From Wolbachia endosymbiont of Diaphorina citri (GTDB lineage Bacteria > Pseudomonadota > Alphaproteobacteria > Rickettsiales > Anaplasmataceae), in assembly GCF_013096535.2 (NCBI RefSeq), contig NZ_CP051265.2, positions 1,364,001 to 1,428,000 on the forward strand: 64,000 nucleotides of DNA, given 5' to 3'. Below are positions 10,311-18,463 of the stretch, piece after piece (the stretch's first letter is position 1; each line of letters opens with the position of its first letter). Made by a program: the position numbers and the translations under genes. The notes under the pieces were generated by a model, which saw nothing but the letters and a program-made list of their open reading frames with translations, searched no databases and was not told the DNA's origin.

Positions 10311-11882
10311 CTTACTATTACCCACAAGTATAGAATTCATGAGCAAGTCTCCATCCTTCTGCTAAATCAAAGAGACGTTTCCATCCCTTCCACAAGGCTA
10401 TAGGACCTGGTTCTAAGTCATTTTTGCGAGCTAAAAACCCTCCTAACTTGGCCACCCACCTCACAATTTCTCTTATAGGTGGTGGAGTCTCAGGATAGTT
10501 TTTTGTCTTAAGCATTTTGGTATATAAAACCTTCCATTCGTCATCAGTCAGTATGACAGTGCAAGAAAGATTCGGATTTGTTCTAGCTACCAATGTAATA
10601 AAAAATATTCTCCATGCAATTATACTCATAATTGTAAGAAAGCGGATCAATCTATCTGCTGTTTGGAGCCTACATTCTTCAACTTTAAGACCGGATTTCA
10701 AAATTTTATGAAAAACCTCTATTCTCCATCTTAAGCAATACCATTGTATTTTTTCTACTGCTTCTTCAAAATTATTAATATTTATATTTGTTAACAAAAT
10801 CCAGTTTATGGGCTCTTCGCCAAATGGGGGATATCTTTCTATAACATAGACAGCATTTAAATTTAAATTAGGAAGTTTTTGGGTTTTACGTCTAGCGTTG
10901 TTTTTTGATGCATTCATCACAAAGTTACTAAACTTTACTTCTAAAACTGTTGTTCTTTGAGGTTTTTTATCGCGAGCAGGAATACTCACTTGAATTTCTC
11001 CTTGACAAGACATGCGATTCATCAAATCCCACAATCTTTCACCACCTTTTTCAGAATAAGTCGACTTCTTGTTTACTGTTCTGTTTTGATTTCCTCTTAC
11101 TACAAAAAGAGATTGATTAGTGGAAGCAACTTCAAATAAATCATAAATATCTGCTTCTCTATCACAAACGGTAACTACCTTAACATCCTTTAATCCAGGA
11201 TGTTTAGTAGAGTCTTTAAGTGATGCTATCCACCGTATGCTTTCTTTCTCTTCTATGGGAAGAGCAGTATTATGGCTTCTTCTTTTCAACTCCTTTAGGT
11301 CTTCAGTTAAGGAAGGTCTAGTACTAATTTTTTGATCCAATAATCCTATAGGTAGTCCTTCTGTTGTAACTGCAAACGTTGTATGCATCACTAATCCATG
11401 GGTTTTAAAATTAGTTGTTTTAGATGTTAATCTTGCTGCTATAATCCCTAATCCTTCGGTCTTTTTATGATTTTTATATGAAATATAACTCGTATCCTGG
11501 ATAGCTAAGATAGTTGAGTATTCTTTAGCTCTTTCAACAGTTTTAATTATATGACTGTCTAATATTTTTCTTTCAGAAATGGCATCGTTTTGGAAAAATC
11601 TATAAGCTGCTTTACTTTGATGCCAATCTTCACAAGCTTGATTTATTGAACGCTCAGGCGATTCAGCAAAACTATTAACTATTTTTAGAAGCCTTTTACT
11701 TAATCTTATATCACCAAAATTAACAATTCCAAATTCACTTTCTGCCCATTCGCCAGTTGAGGTATTTATAGTTCTTTTCATCATATATTCCATTTTTAGA
11801 CCATAGATCTATTTATAATAGAAAGTTGAATTAGTAAAATAGCAGCTTTTTCTCCATTTTTAGATTTATGGGTAATAGTAAG
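10311..11882 (-). mobile_element. IS4-type (IS50-like) element, copy 1, complete with 9-bp TSD
   Basis: This 1572-bp element is bounded by imperfect terminal inverted repeats: CTTACTATTACCCACAAG at the left and the complement of a TTGTGGGTAATAGTAAG-like end at the right. It is flanked on both sides by the direct 9-bp duplication CTTATTATG. A 9-bp duplication fits the IS50 group of the IS4 family. Its transposase is identical to those of the other two copies in this window, so these insertions are recent. Confidence 0.92.
10318..11793 (-). CDS. IS4/IS50-like transposase, copy 1
   Basis: 491 residues, complete. It has an N-terminal Tn5-type DNA-binding region (STGEWAESEFGIVNFGDIRL), then a DDE core with D100 (AIQDTSY), D210 (VCDREADIYDL) and E358. 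Y351, R354, E358 and K365 form the Y-(2)-R-(3)-E-(6)-K signature of IS4-family enzymes. The final stop lies inside the element's terminal repeat. The ATG at 11793 is followed by two more in-frame ATGs (MEYMM), so the exact start is uncertain. No inactivating change is visible, and the protein should cut and paste the element. Confidence 0.93.
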   Translation of the reverse strand: MEYMMKRTINTSTGEWAESEFGIVNFGDIRLSKRLLKIVNSFAESPERSINQACEDWHQSKAAYRFFQNDAISERKILDSHIIKTVERAKEYSTILAIQDTSYISYKNHKKTEGLGIIAARLTSKTTNFKTHGLVMHTTFAVTTEGLPIGLLDQKISTRPSLTEDLKELKRRSHNTALPIEEKESIRWIASLKDSTKHPGLKDVKVVTVCDREADIYDLFEVASTNQSLFVVRGNQNRTVNKKSTYSEKGGERLWDLMNRMSCQGEIQVSIPARDKKPQRTTVLEVKFSNFVMNASKNNARRKTQKLPNLNLNAVYVIERYPPFGEEPINWILLTNININNFEEAVEKIQWYCLRWRIEVFHKILKSGLKVEECRLQTADRLIRFLTIMSIIAWRIFFITLVARTNPNLSCTVILTDDEWKVLYTKMLKTKNYPETPPPIREIVRWVAKLGGFLARKNDLEPGPIALWKGWKRLFDLAEGWRLAHEFYTCG

Positions 11883-12464
11883 CTTATTATGATAATAAGA
11901 GTATTTATCCTTGTTTTCGATCCGCGCGGGTTCAACAACAAAAATTCAGTAAAAAACTCAGATATTTATTGGCAAATTACATAAAAATTATAGCGGCTGC
12001 ATGTCTTTTTTATTTTTTCTACATTCAGCCAAAACGCGCTTATTTTAAGCGTTAGCACATTATTACAGCGCCAATTTACATTATTATAGGGTCAAAACTC
12101 GTTACACGGGGATTTTTTTGCCTTTTTTTTTCGCTTGGTAAATTTCTTAACATTTACAGCTAAAGCTTCAGGCCAGCACTTGATGCTGGAAATTTTTTGA
12201 GCACAAAAGTTATGCTAGGTTTTTGTTGGTAAGAAACCAGTGTCAAGCACTGGGATGACATAGAAGGAGCACTGGGATGATATATAGAAGGGACACTGGG
12301 ATGAGGCTACTTGAATGACAAGAAGGAGGGAGCAGGGGATGACAAGAGAGGGGCTACTTTCATTTGCTGTCTTCAAAAATTTACAATTATGCTTCATGTG
12401 TTTTATTAAATATTTTACTTAAAAATTCAATTTCTTATTATAAGAGATAAGCAATTCATGAATA
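11883..12464. repeat. Non-coding stretch with decayed dispersed repeats
   Basis: No credible gene is present between the IS end and radC. The left half (11892-12170) is AT-rich, with a small hairpin (CGCTTA-TTT-TAAGCG near 12050) and a T-rich tract near 12113-12142. The right half (12238-12355) holds three copies of CACTGGGATGA within about 60 bp, plus GTGTCAAGCACTGGGATGAC. The complement of the latter (GTCATCCCAGTGCTTGAC) recurs inside ccmF, mutS and other intergenic regions of this window. The radC start follows directly. Confidence 0.6.
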
Positions 12465-12956
12465 ATGAAAGATTACAAAAAAGGGCATAGAAAGCGCCTA
12501 AGAGAGAGAATTATTTCAGATAGCGGACAATCACTACTTGATTATGAGATTTTAGAACATATTTTATACTCAGCATATAGTAGAATTGATGTAAAACCAG
12601 TAGCAAAGAGTTTGATAGAAAATTTTGGTAGTTTAAATAAGGTTTTTAATGCCGATTTAGAAGCACTGCAAAATATTGATGGAGTTAGTAATGCAGCCAT
12701 ATCCGCTATCTTTTGTGTAAAACAGGCTTTTGTTCGCTCTGCACGAGAAGAAATAAAGGACCTGCCTATAATCAATAATTGGAAAAAACTCCTTGATTAT
12801 TTAAAAGTAAGTATAGGAAGCCTCAATAAAGAAAATTTTCGCGTTATCTACATGAATAAAAAATATCGTCTAATAGCGGAAGATCTGCAAAACTTTGGTA
12901 CAGTAGATCAAACTCCTCTTTATGTTAGAGAGATCATCAAACGTGCACTTTTAATT

Positions 12957-14528
12957 CTTACTATTACCCATAAATCTAAAAATGGAGAAAAAGCTGCTAT
13001 TTTACTAATTCAACTTTCTATTATAAATAGATCTATGGTCTAAAAATGGAATATATGATGAAAAGAACTATAAATACCTCAACTGGCGAATGGGCAGAAA
13101 GTGAATTTGGAATTGTTAATTTTGGTGATATAAGATTAAGTAAAAGGCTTCTAAAAATAGTTAATAGTTTTGCTGAATCGCCTGAGCGTTCAATAAATCA
13201 AGCTTGTGAAGATTGGCATCAAAGTAAAGCAGCTTATAGATTTTTCCAAAACGATGCCATTTCTGAAAGAAAAATATTAGACAGTCATATAATTAAAACT
13301 GTTGAAAGAGCTAAAGAATACTCAACTATCTTAGCTATCCAGGATACGAGTTATATTTCATATAAAAATCATAAAAAGACCGAAGGATTAGGGATTATAG
13401 CAGCAAGATTAACATCTAAAACAACTAATTTTAAAACCCATGGATTAGTGATGCATACAACGTTTGCAGTTACAACAGAAGGACTACCTATAGGATTATT
13501 GGATCAAAAAATTAGTACTAGACCTTCCTTAACTGAAGACCTAAAGGAGTTGAAAAGAAGAAGCCATAATACTGCTCTTCCCATAGAAGAGAAAGAAAGC
13601 ATACGGTGGATAGCATCACTTAAAGACTCTACTAAACATCCTGGATTAAAGGATGTTAAGGTAGTTACCGTTTGTGATAGAGAAGCAGATATTTATGATT
13701 TATTTGAAGTTGCTTCCACTAATCAATCTCTTTTTGTAGTAAGAGGAAATCAAAACAGAACAGTAAACAAGAAGTCGACTTATTCTGAAAAAGGTGGTGA
13801 AAGATTGTGGGATTTGATGAATCGCATGTCTTGTCAAGGAGAAATTCAAGTGAGTATTCCTGCTCGCGATAAAAAACCTCAAAGAACAACAGTTTTAGAA
13901 GTAAAGTTTAGTAACTTTGTGATGAATGCATCAAAAAACAACGCTAGACGTAAAACCCAAAAACTTCCTAATTTAAATTTAAATGCTGTCTATGTTATAG
14001 AAAGATATCCCCCATTTGGCGAAGAGCCCATAAACTGGATTTTGTTAACAAATATAAATATTAATAATTTTGAAGAAGCAGTAGAAAAAATACAATGGTA
14101 TTGCTTAAGATGGAGAATAGAGGTTTTTCATAAAATTTTGAAATCCGGTCTTAAAGTTGAAGAATGTAGGCTCCAAACAGCAGATAGATTGATCCGCTTT
14201 CTTACAATTATGAGTATAATTGCATGGAGAATATTTTTTATTACATTGGTAGCTAGAACAAATCCGAATCTTTCTTGCACTGTCATACTGACTGATGACG
14301 AATGGAAGGTTTTATATACCAAAATGCTTAAGACAAAAAACTATCCTGAGACTCCACCACCTATAAGAGAAATTGTGAGGTGGGTGGCCAAGTTAGGAGG
14401 GTTTTTAGCTCGCAAAAATGACTTAGAACCAGGTCCTATAGCCTTGTGGAAGGGATGGAAACGTCTCTTTGATTTAGCAGAAGGATGGAGACTTGCTCAT
14501 GAATTCTATACTTGTGGGTAATAGTAAG
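12957..14528 (+). mobile_element. IS4-type (IS50-like) element, copy 2, inside radC
   Basis: This element has the same 1572-bp length and termini as copy 1, in the opposite orientation. It is flanked by the direct 9-bp duplication CTTTTAATT (12948-12956 and 14529-14537). It lies 1074 bp from copy 1, forming a head-to-head inverted pair. Because each copy still has its own matching duplication, the segment between them has not been inverted by recombination between the copies. Confidence 0.93.
13046..14521 (+). CDS. IS4/IS50-like transposase, copy 2
   Basis: 491 residues, identical to copy 1, with the full D100-D210-E358 triad and the YREK signature. It starts 90 bp inside the element and its stop overlaps the right terminal repeat. 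It lies in the same direction as the radC gene it interrupts; the radC reading frame ends 3 bp before this start codon, so read-through transcription from the radC promoter could add to its expression. Confidence 0.93.
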   Translation: MEYMMKRTINTSTGEWAESEFGIVNFGDIRLSKRLLKIVNSFAESPERSINQACEDWHQSKAAYRFFQNDAISERKILDSHIIKTVERAKEYSTILAIQDTSYISYKNHKKTEGLGIIAARLTSKTTNFKTHGLVMHTTFAVTTEGLPIGLLDQKISTRPSLTEDLKELKRRSHNTALPIEEKESIRWIASLKDSTKHPGLKDVKVVTVCDREADIYDLFEVASTNQSLFVVRGNQNRTVNKKSTYSEKGGERLWDLMNRMSCQGEIQVSIPARDKKPQRTTVLEVKFSNFVMNASKNNARRKTQKLPNLNLNAVYVIERYPPFGEEPINWILLTNININNFEEAVEKIQWYCLRWRIEVFHKILKSGLKVEECRLQTADRLIRFLTIMSIIAWRIFFITLVARTNPNLSCTVILTDDEWKVLYTKMLKTKNYPETPPPIREIVRWVAKLGGFLARKNDLEPGPIALWKGWKRLFDLAEGWRLAHEFYTCG

Positions 14529-14944
14529 CTTTTAATTGGCTCAACATCGATTGTAATATCCCACAATCACCCAAGCGGAGATATACAGCCTTCAAGCAGC
14601 GATATATCACTCACTAGACAGCTGGCAGAAGCTTGTAAAAGTGTAGGGATAGAATTAATAGATCACATTATTATTACATTCAGTAGCTATTTTAGTTTTA
14701 AGGAAAATAGGCTGTTGTTAGAGTAGATCTAAAATTACTTTTGCCATTTTCCTTATTATGGAAGTAAAGCTATACATGAAGTGATTGCCAGTGGAGCAAA
14801 ATTTTCCTTCATGGAAGACAATGTGTGATTTAGGTAGTGGCAAATTGAAAGAAATACATGATATTTGCCACTATTAGACACATTTTCTCCCGTTTTGATA
14901 AGACTTGTGAGGTTTTTATTGGTTTTTGAATTTTGTTGAAGCAC

Positions 14945-16177
14945 TCACATGCTTACTCTAATATTTTGTTCACAGAGCCTAGTTAGCTCAATTTCAACGT
15001 TAATTTGTGCAGCTCTGAGTTCTGTTAGGGGATTTTCTGGTTGAATATCTAGCTTATTCTGTATGTTCGGTAAACAAATTAAAGATGAATCAAAAATTTC
15101 ATCATACTGCTCTGCTTCATTTACACAATTGATTATTTCCTTCACATCTTGCGGCGTATCTTTTAATATTACGCTTATTTGGTTTAGGTTTTGACGAAAT
15201 TTTTCCTGATATCCAGAAATTCTCTCTTGATATATATCAATCATTTTTTGACATGCACTGCCTCTAAATGGGTGTTCTGCTTTTTCCTTTATGTAGGAGC
15301 TCTGAAAATTTTTGCAACTAAGGACTGCTTCTCTACATTTTTTTATGTCACTAATTATACTGGTTATTGACTTACTTGCTTTCTCCTGCTCTTCTTTTTT
15401 GATTATACATTCATTCTTTGTTTGGCTCATTTTATCATACAGATTTCTGCATTCTTTATATGATACCAGCGGTTGTAGTATTCCTTCCTCTACACCTTTA
15501 TTATAAAAATTCTTCAACTCATCGCTTGATAGTATTCGTATAGCATCTTCCCTTTTACCTTGTGATTTAGGATACTTTTTGTTCAGTGAACTAATATAAT
15601 TTAATAGGAAACTCTTAGTTAAATCTTCCTTTTTAACTTCTGATAATTTTTCTAGTGTTTCTATATATTTCAAAGTTTCCGCAAAAAGCTGCGCACCAGA
15701 TGGAGCAAATCCTGGCAGTGGTTTGCTCTGCGCCTTATAAAAATCGGTTTGTAAAAAATCTTCGGCTTGTTTTTTTATTACTGAAAGTTCATTGAAGGCT
15801 TTCTCTGGATTGATTTTTTTTAAAATACTAGTAGCTTTTTTAATCGCTCTTTCTCTCTTTTTATTATCTTGTTTTTCGTTTAAGATTAAGCTTTCAGCTT
15901 CAGTAAAAGCATTCCCTTGGGCACTTTTGGCAATATTACAAACAACGTTTTTTACAACTTGCTTAGTTGCTACATAATCTATTTCCTTTGTAAAGCAATC
16001 AATAAATAGCTGCCAAATTTTTTTGTTAACGGACTTACTTGTCTTATGTTCGAAATCTTCTACATCTTTGAATCCTAAAATAGTATAGAGATTTTTTTCA
16101 ATTATTGGTTCAGCATGTTGTTTTGCCACTTTACCTTTTATATTGAATAGAAATTCACTAATCTTAGTTGTGCCCAT
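14945..16177 (-). CDS. Unrecognised helical protein, 410 aa
   Basis: I do not recognise a family. The 410 residues are almost wholly helical and charged, with several coiled-coil-like stretches (about 100-130 and 240-340) and a run of cysteines spaced through the C-terminal half (CREAVLSC, SACQKM). No signal peptide or membrane helix is seen. GAGGTAA precedes the ATG by 4 bases, the same leader that precedes the ankyrin genes of this window. Together with its accessory-type composition, this suggests a Wolbachia-specific, possibly host-directed protein. The function is unknown. Confidence 0.65.
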   Translation of the reverse strand: MGTTKISEFLFNIKGKVAKQHAEPIIEKNLYTILGFKDVEDFEHKTSKSVNKKIWQLFIDCFTKEIDYVATKQVVKNVVCNIAKSAQGNAFTEAESLILNEKQDNKKRERAIKKATSILKKINPEKAFNELSVIKKQAEDFLQTDFYKAQSKPLPGFAPSGAQLFAETLKYIETLEKLSEVKKEDLTKSFLLNYISSLNKKYPKSQGKREDAIRILSSDELKNFYNKGVEEGILQPLVSYKECRNLYDKMSQTKNECIIKKEEQEKASKSITSIISDIKKCREAVLSCKNFQSSYIKEKAEHPFRGSACQKMIDIYQERISGYQEKFRQNLNQISVILKDTPQDVKEIINCVNEAEQYDEIFDSSLICLPNIQNKLDIQPENPLTELRAAQINVEIELTRLCEQNIRVSM

Positions 16178-16338
16178 AATATTACCTCACAATATTAATG
16201 TTATATAATATAAAGTATAAAAGCTTAATGTTTAATTTTTACTTACTATTAATATAATTGAAGATTAGCTTTGTTCCTATATTAAAACTTTAACTCCTAG
16301 TTTGTTATCAGTAATATTTATATAAATAACTATAATTC

Positions 16339-18429
16339 ATGCCTGAGCTTGGAAATATACTACTTTTGGTAGCTTGTTTATTGTCATTAACATACTTATT
16401 TTTACCGCTCAATTCTTATCGATTTATCACCAATGCCATATTTTTTTGTGTATCAACATCAATGGCTATTTTGATCTACTGCCACATTACAAATGATTTC
16501 TCACTCGAAAACGTATATTACCACTCACATACAACAAAACCTTTGGTCTATAAGATTTGTGGAGTTTGGGGAAATAAAGAAGGATCTATGTTGCTTTGGG
16601 CATTAGTGCTTGTCATATATTTATTACTAATGGATATTTATATACCTTCTGTCACCCCAGTTTCCCCCTCTGTCATCCCAGTGCCCAGACACTGGAATTT
16701 AATTGCAAATGAGTACATCAAATGGCAGTGTAATAAAAACTGGATTCCAGTGTCAGCTACTTGCATGACACCAGAACGGACTAATGGTAGTAAATTAAAA
16801 AAAATATCTCTTATCACTCATGGGCTGATTTGCTTTTGTTTTTTACTGTTCACTTTAATTGAATCCAGCCCCTTCACTAAAATGCCAGGCATTGAAACAG
16901 ATGGACTGGGTTTTAATCCGATATTGCAGGATATAGGCCTTGCTATTCATCCACCGATATTATATTTGGGGTACCTTGGATTTAGCGTGCCTTTTTCGCT
17001 CTCTATAGCTGGATTAATTGCAAATACTGAAGGAAATGTTTGGGCTAAAATTGTCAAGCCTTGGGTACTTATTTCTTGGTCGCTGCTCACTTTGGGCATC
17101 AGCTTGGGTAGCTGGTGGGCATATCGTGAACTCGGTTGGGGTGGATTTTGGTTCTGGGATCCAGTGGAAAACGTTTCTTTGATGCCGTGGCTAATTGCAG
17201 TGGCGCTGACACATTTGTTGCTTGTTGTACGAAATTTCAATACTTTAAGGAATTTCGCTATTTTACTTACGCTTACAACTTTTATATTGAGTGTAACTGG
17301 AACATTTCTAGTCCGCTCAGGAATACTTACCTCAGTGCACACGTTTGCAGATGACCCAAGATATGGACTGTATATATTAGCTCTACTTGGTGTAATTACA
17401 GTCAGTAGCTTAGTAATATTTGTAGTGTTTACGAGAAAGAATCACACATCTTTCCAGTATTCGATATTGGAATCTGAAAAGAAATCTGCTACTCAAGTGA
17501 CAGAAGGTAGAAGATTCTTTTCACGCCTTACGATGATGCTGATGAACAATTTATTATTCATCACTGCCTTTTTCATCGTGTTCGTTGGCACTTTATACCC
17601 TACAGTGCTTGAGTATTTAACCGGTGAATTAATTTCAGTTGGAGCACCATATTACAATTCTTTATTTAACTCTATTGCACTAGCTATTCTAGTACTCACC
17701 ATGATAGGGCAATACTGCAGTTGGCAGGGAAATAGTCTATTGCCAATATTCCGTGAATATAGATTTTCATTTTGTAGTGCTGCATCTATTTTGCCGTTTA
17801 TCTTTCACATGAAGCTAATGATTGTGCTATCAATTAGCATCTCTATAGCATTATTAGTTTTTGTTTTGGAAGCATATAGCAAAAGAATTTGTTTGTTTAA
17901 GGTAGAATTTAGTAAGTCAATTTTACTCGCAAGAAGAGTTTCTAGTTCTTATTATGCAATGATGATCGCTCACGCTGGAGTGGCAATTCTAGTGCTTGGT
18001 ATATCTTATTCAGTTGGTTGGCAGGAGAAAAAAGAAAACTACTTGGGAATAGGAGACAGCATAACAGTCAATAAATTCAAAGTCACTTTACGAAACATTG
18101 AATTTATAAAAGAAAAAAACTTCCATGCAGTAAGAGGTACAATGGATATCAGGAATTTGCTTAATAGTAAGATATTAGGTGAAGTAACTCCTGAATATAG
18201 ATTTTACCTTGCGGAAGGTCAGAAAAATGTTGAAAGCAGCATTTATCACAGTTTATTTTCTGATATCTATGTTGTTATTGGTGAAATTGACAAGAATAAA
18301 AGCAAAATCGCAGCCAAAGTACACTATAAACCAGGAATGTCTATAATTTGGCTTGGATCTTTTCTCATCGCCTTTGGTTCACTACTTGCTGCTTTTTCTT
18401 CTAGCAAAAAAGTAGTTCCTTCAGTATGA
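16339..18429 (+). CDS. ccmF: CcmF, cytochrome c haem lyase subunit
   Basis: 696 residues, a polytopic inner-membrane protein of the system I cytochrome c maturation complex that attaches haem to apocytochrome c. The tryptophan-rich haem-handling motif is clear (GWGGFWFWDPVENVSLMPWL, about residues 264-283). Conserved segments around it include GIETDGLGFNPILQDIGLAIHPP, VRSGILTSVHTFADDPRYG and the C-terminal VHYKPGMSIIWLGSFLIAFG. One oddity is that residues about 104-146 replace a normally short loop with a sequence encoded by a palindromic repeat (see the repeat at 16649). It is convergent with the ankyrin gene 34 bp downstream. Confidence 0.95.
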   Translation: MPELGNILLLVACLLSLTYLFLPLNSYRFITNAIFFCVSTSMAILIYCHITNDFSLENVYYHSHTTKPLVYKICGVWGNKEGSMLLWALVLVIYLLLMDIYIPSVTPVSPSVIPVPRHWNLIANEYIKWQCNKNWIPVSATCMTPERTNGSKLKKISLITHGLICFCFLLFTLIESSPFTKMPGIETDGLGFNPILQDIGLAIHPPILYLGYLGFSVPFSLSIAGLIANTEGNVWAKIVKPWVLISWSLLTLGISLGSWWAYRELGWGGFWFWDPVENVSLMPWLIAVALTHLLLVVRNFNTLRNFAILLTLTTFILSVTGTFLVRSGILTSVHTFADDPRYGLYILALLGVITVSSLVIFVVFTRKNHTSFQYSILESEKKSATQVTEGRRFFSRLTMMLMNNLLFITAFFIVFVGTLYPTVLEYLTGELISVGAPYYNSLFNSIALAILVLTMIGQYCSWQGNSLLPIFREYRFSFCSAASILPFIFHMKLMIVLSISISIALLVFVLEAYSKRICLFKVEFSKSILLARRVSSSYYAMMIAHAGVAILVLGISYSVGWQEKKENYLGIGDSITVNKFKVTLRNIEFIKEKNFHAVRGTMDIRNLLNSKILGEVTPEYRFYLAEGQKNVESSIYHSLFSDIYVVIGEIDKNKSKIAAKVHYKPGMSIIWLGSFLIAFGSLLAAFSSSKKVVPSV
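16649..16774 (+). repeat. Palindromic repeat inserted in frame in ccmF
   Basis: About 126 bp within ccmF contain GTCACCCCAG, GTCATCCCAGTGCCCAG, ACACTGG, CTGGATTCCAGTGTCAGC and GCATGACACCAG. These are half-sites of one another and of the intergenic repeats at 12241-12345 and 48597-48627. The reading frame stays open across the insert and adds about 42 residues (PSVTPVSPSVIPVPRHWN onward) between two transmembrane helices. In-frame palindromic elements of this kind are known in Rickettsiales genes. The exact borders are estimated from the loss of CcmF-like sequence. Confidence 0.7.
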
Positions 18430-18463
18430 TGAAGTTTGCATTTTTTGGCAATTTAAACTTAAG

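Larger units (their letters stand above)
12465..14726 (+). pseudogene. radC: radC, split by IS4-type copy 2
   Basis: RadC is a JAB/MPN-fold metalloprotein-like protein historically linked to DNA repair. The 5' part (12465-12956, 164 codons) holds the helix-hairpin-helix region (LIENFGSLNKVFNADLEALQ, IDGVSNAAISAIF). The 3' part (14538-14726, 62 codons) holds the metal-site motif SHNHPSGD followed by DIIITFS-like strands. Removing the IS and one copy of the 9-bp duplication CTTTTAATT joins the codons for ARALLIGSTSIVISHNHP in frame and gives a normal-length protein of 226 residues. As it stands, the IS ends translation at 13043, before the metal site. No other damage is seen, so the disruption is recent and in principle reversible. 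Confidence 0.93.

Noticed and set aside
12957..13043. Extension of the radC 5' open frame into the IS as an alternative short protein
   Set aside because: The codons after 12956 are IS terminal sequence, so the 192-residue frame is an artefact of the insertion.
14756..14944. A 62-codon open frame on the minus strand after the 410-residue gene
   Set aside because: No ribosome site, low-complexity composition and no family; more likely chance in AT-rich DNA.
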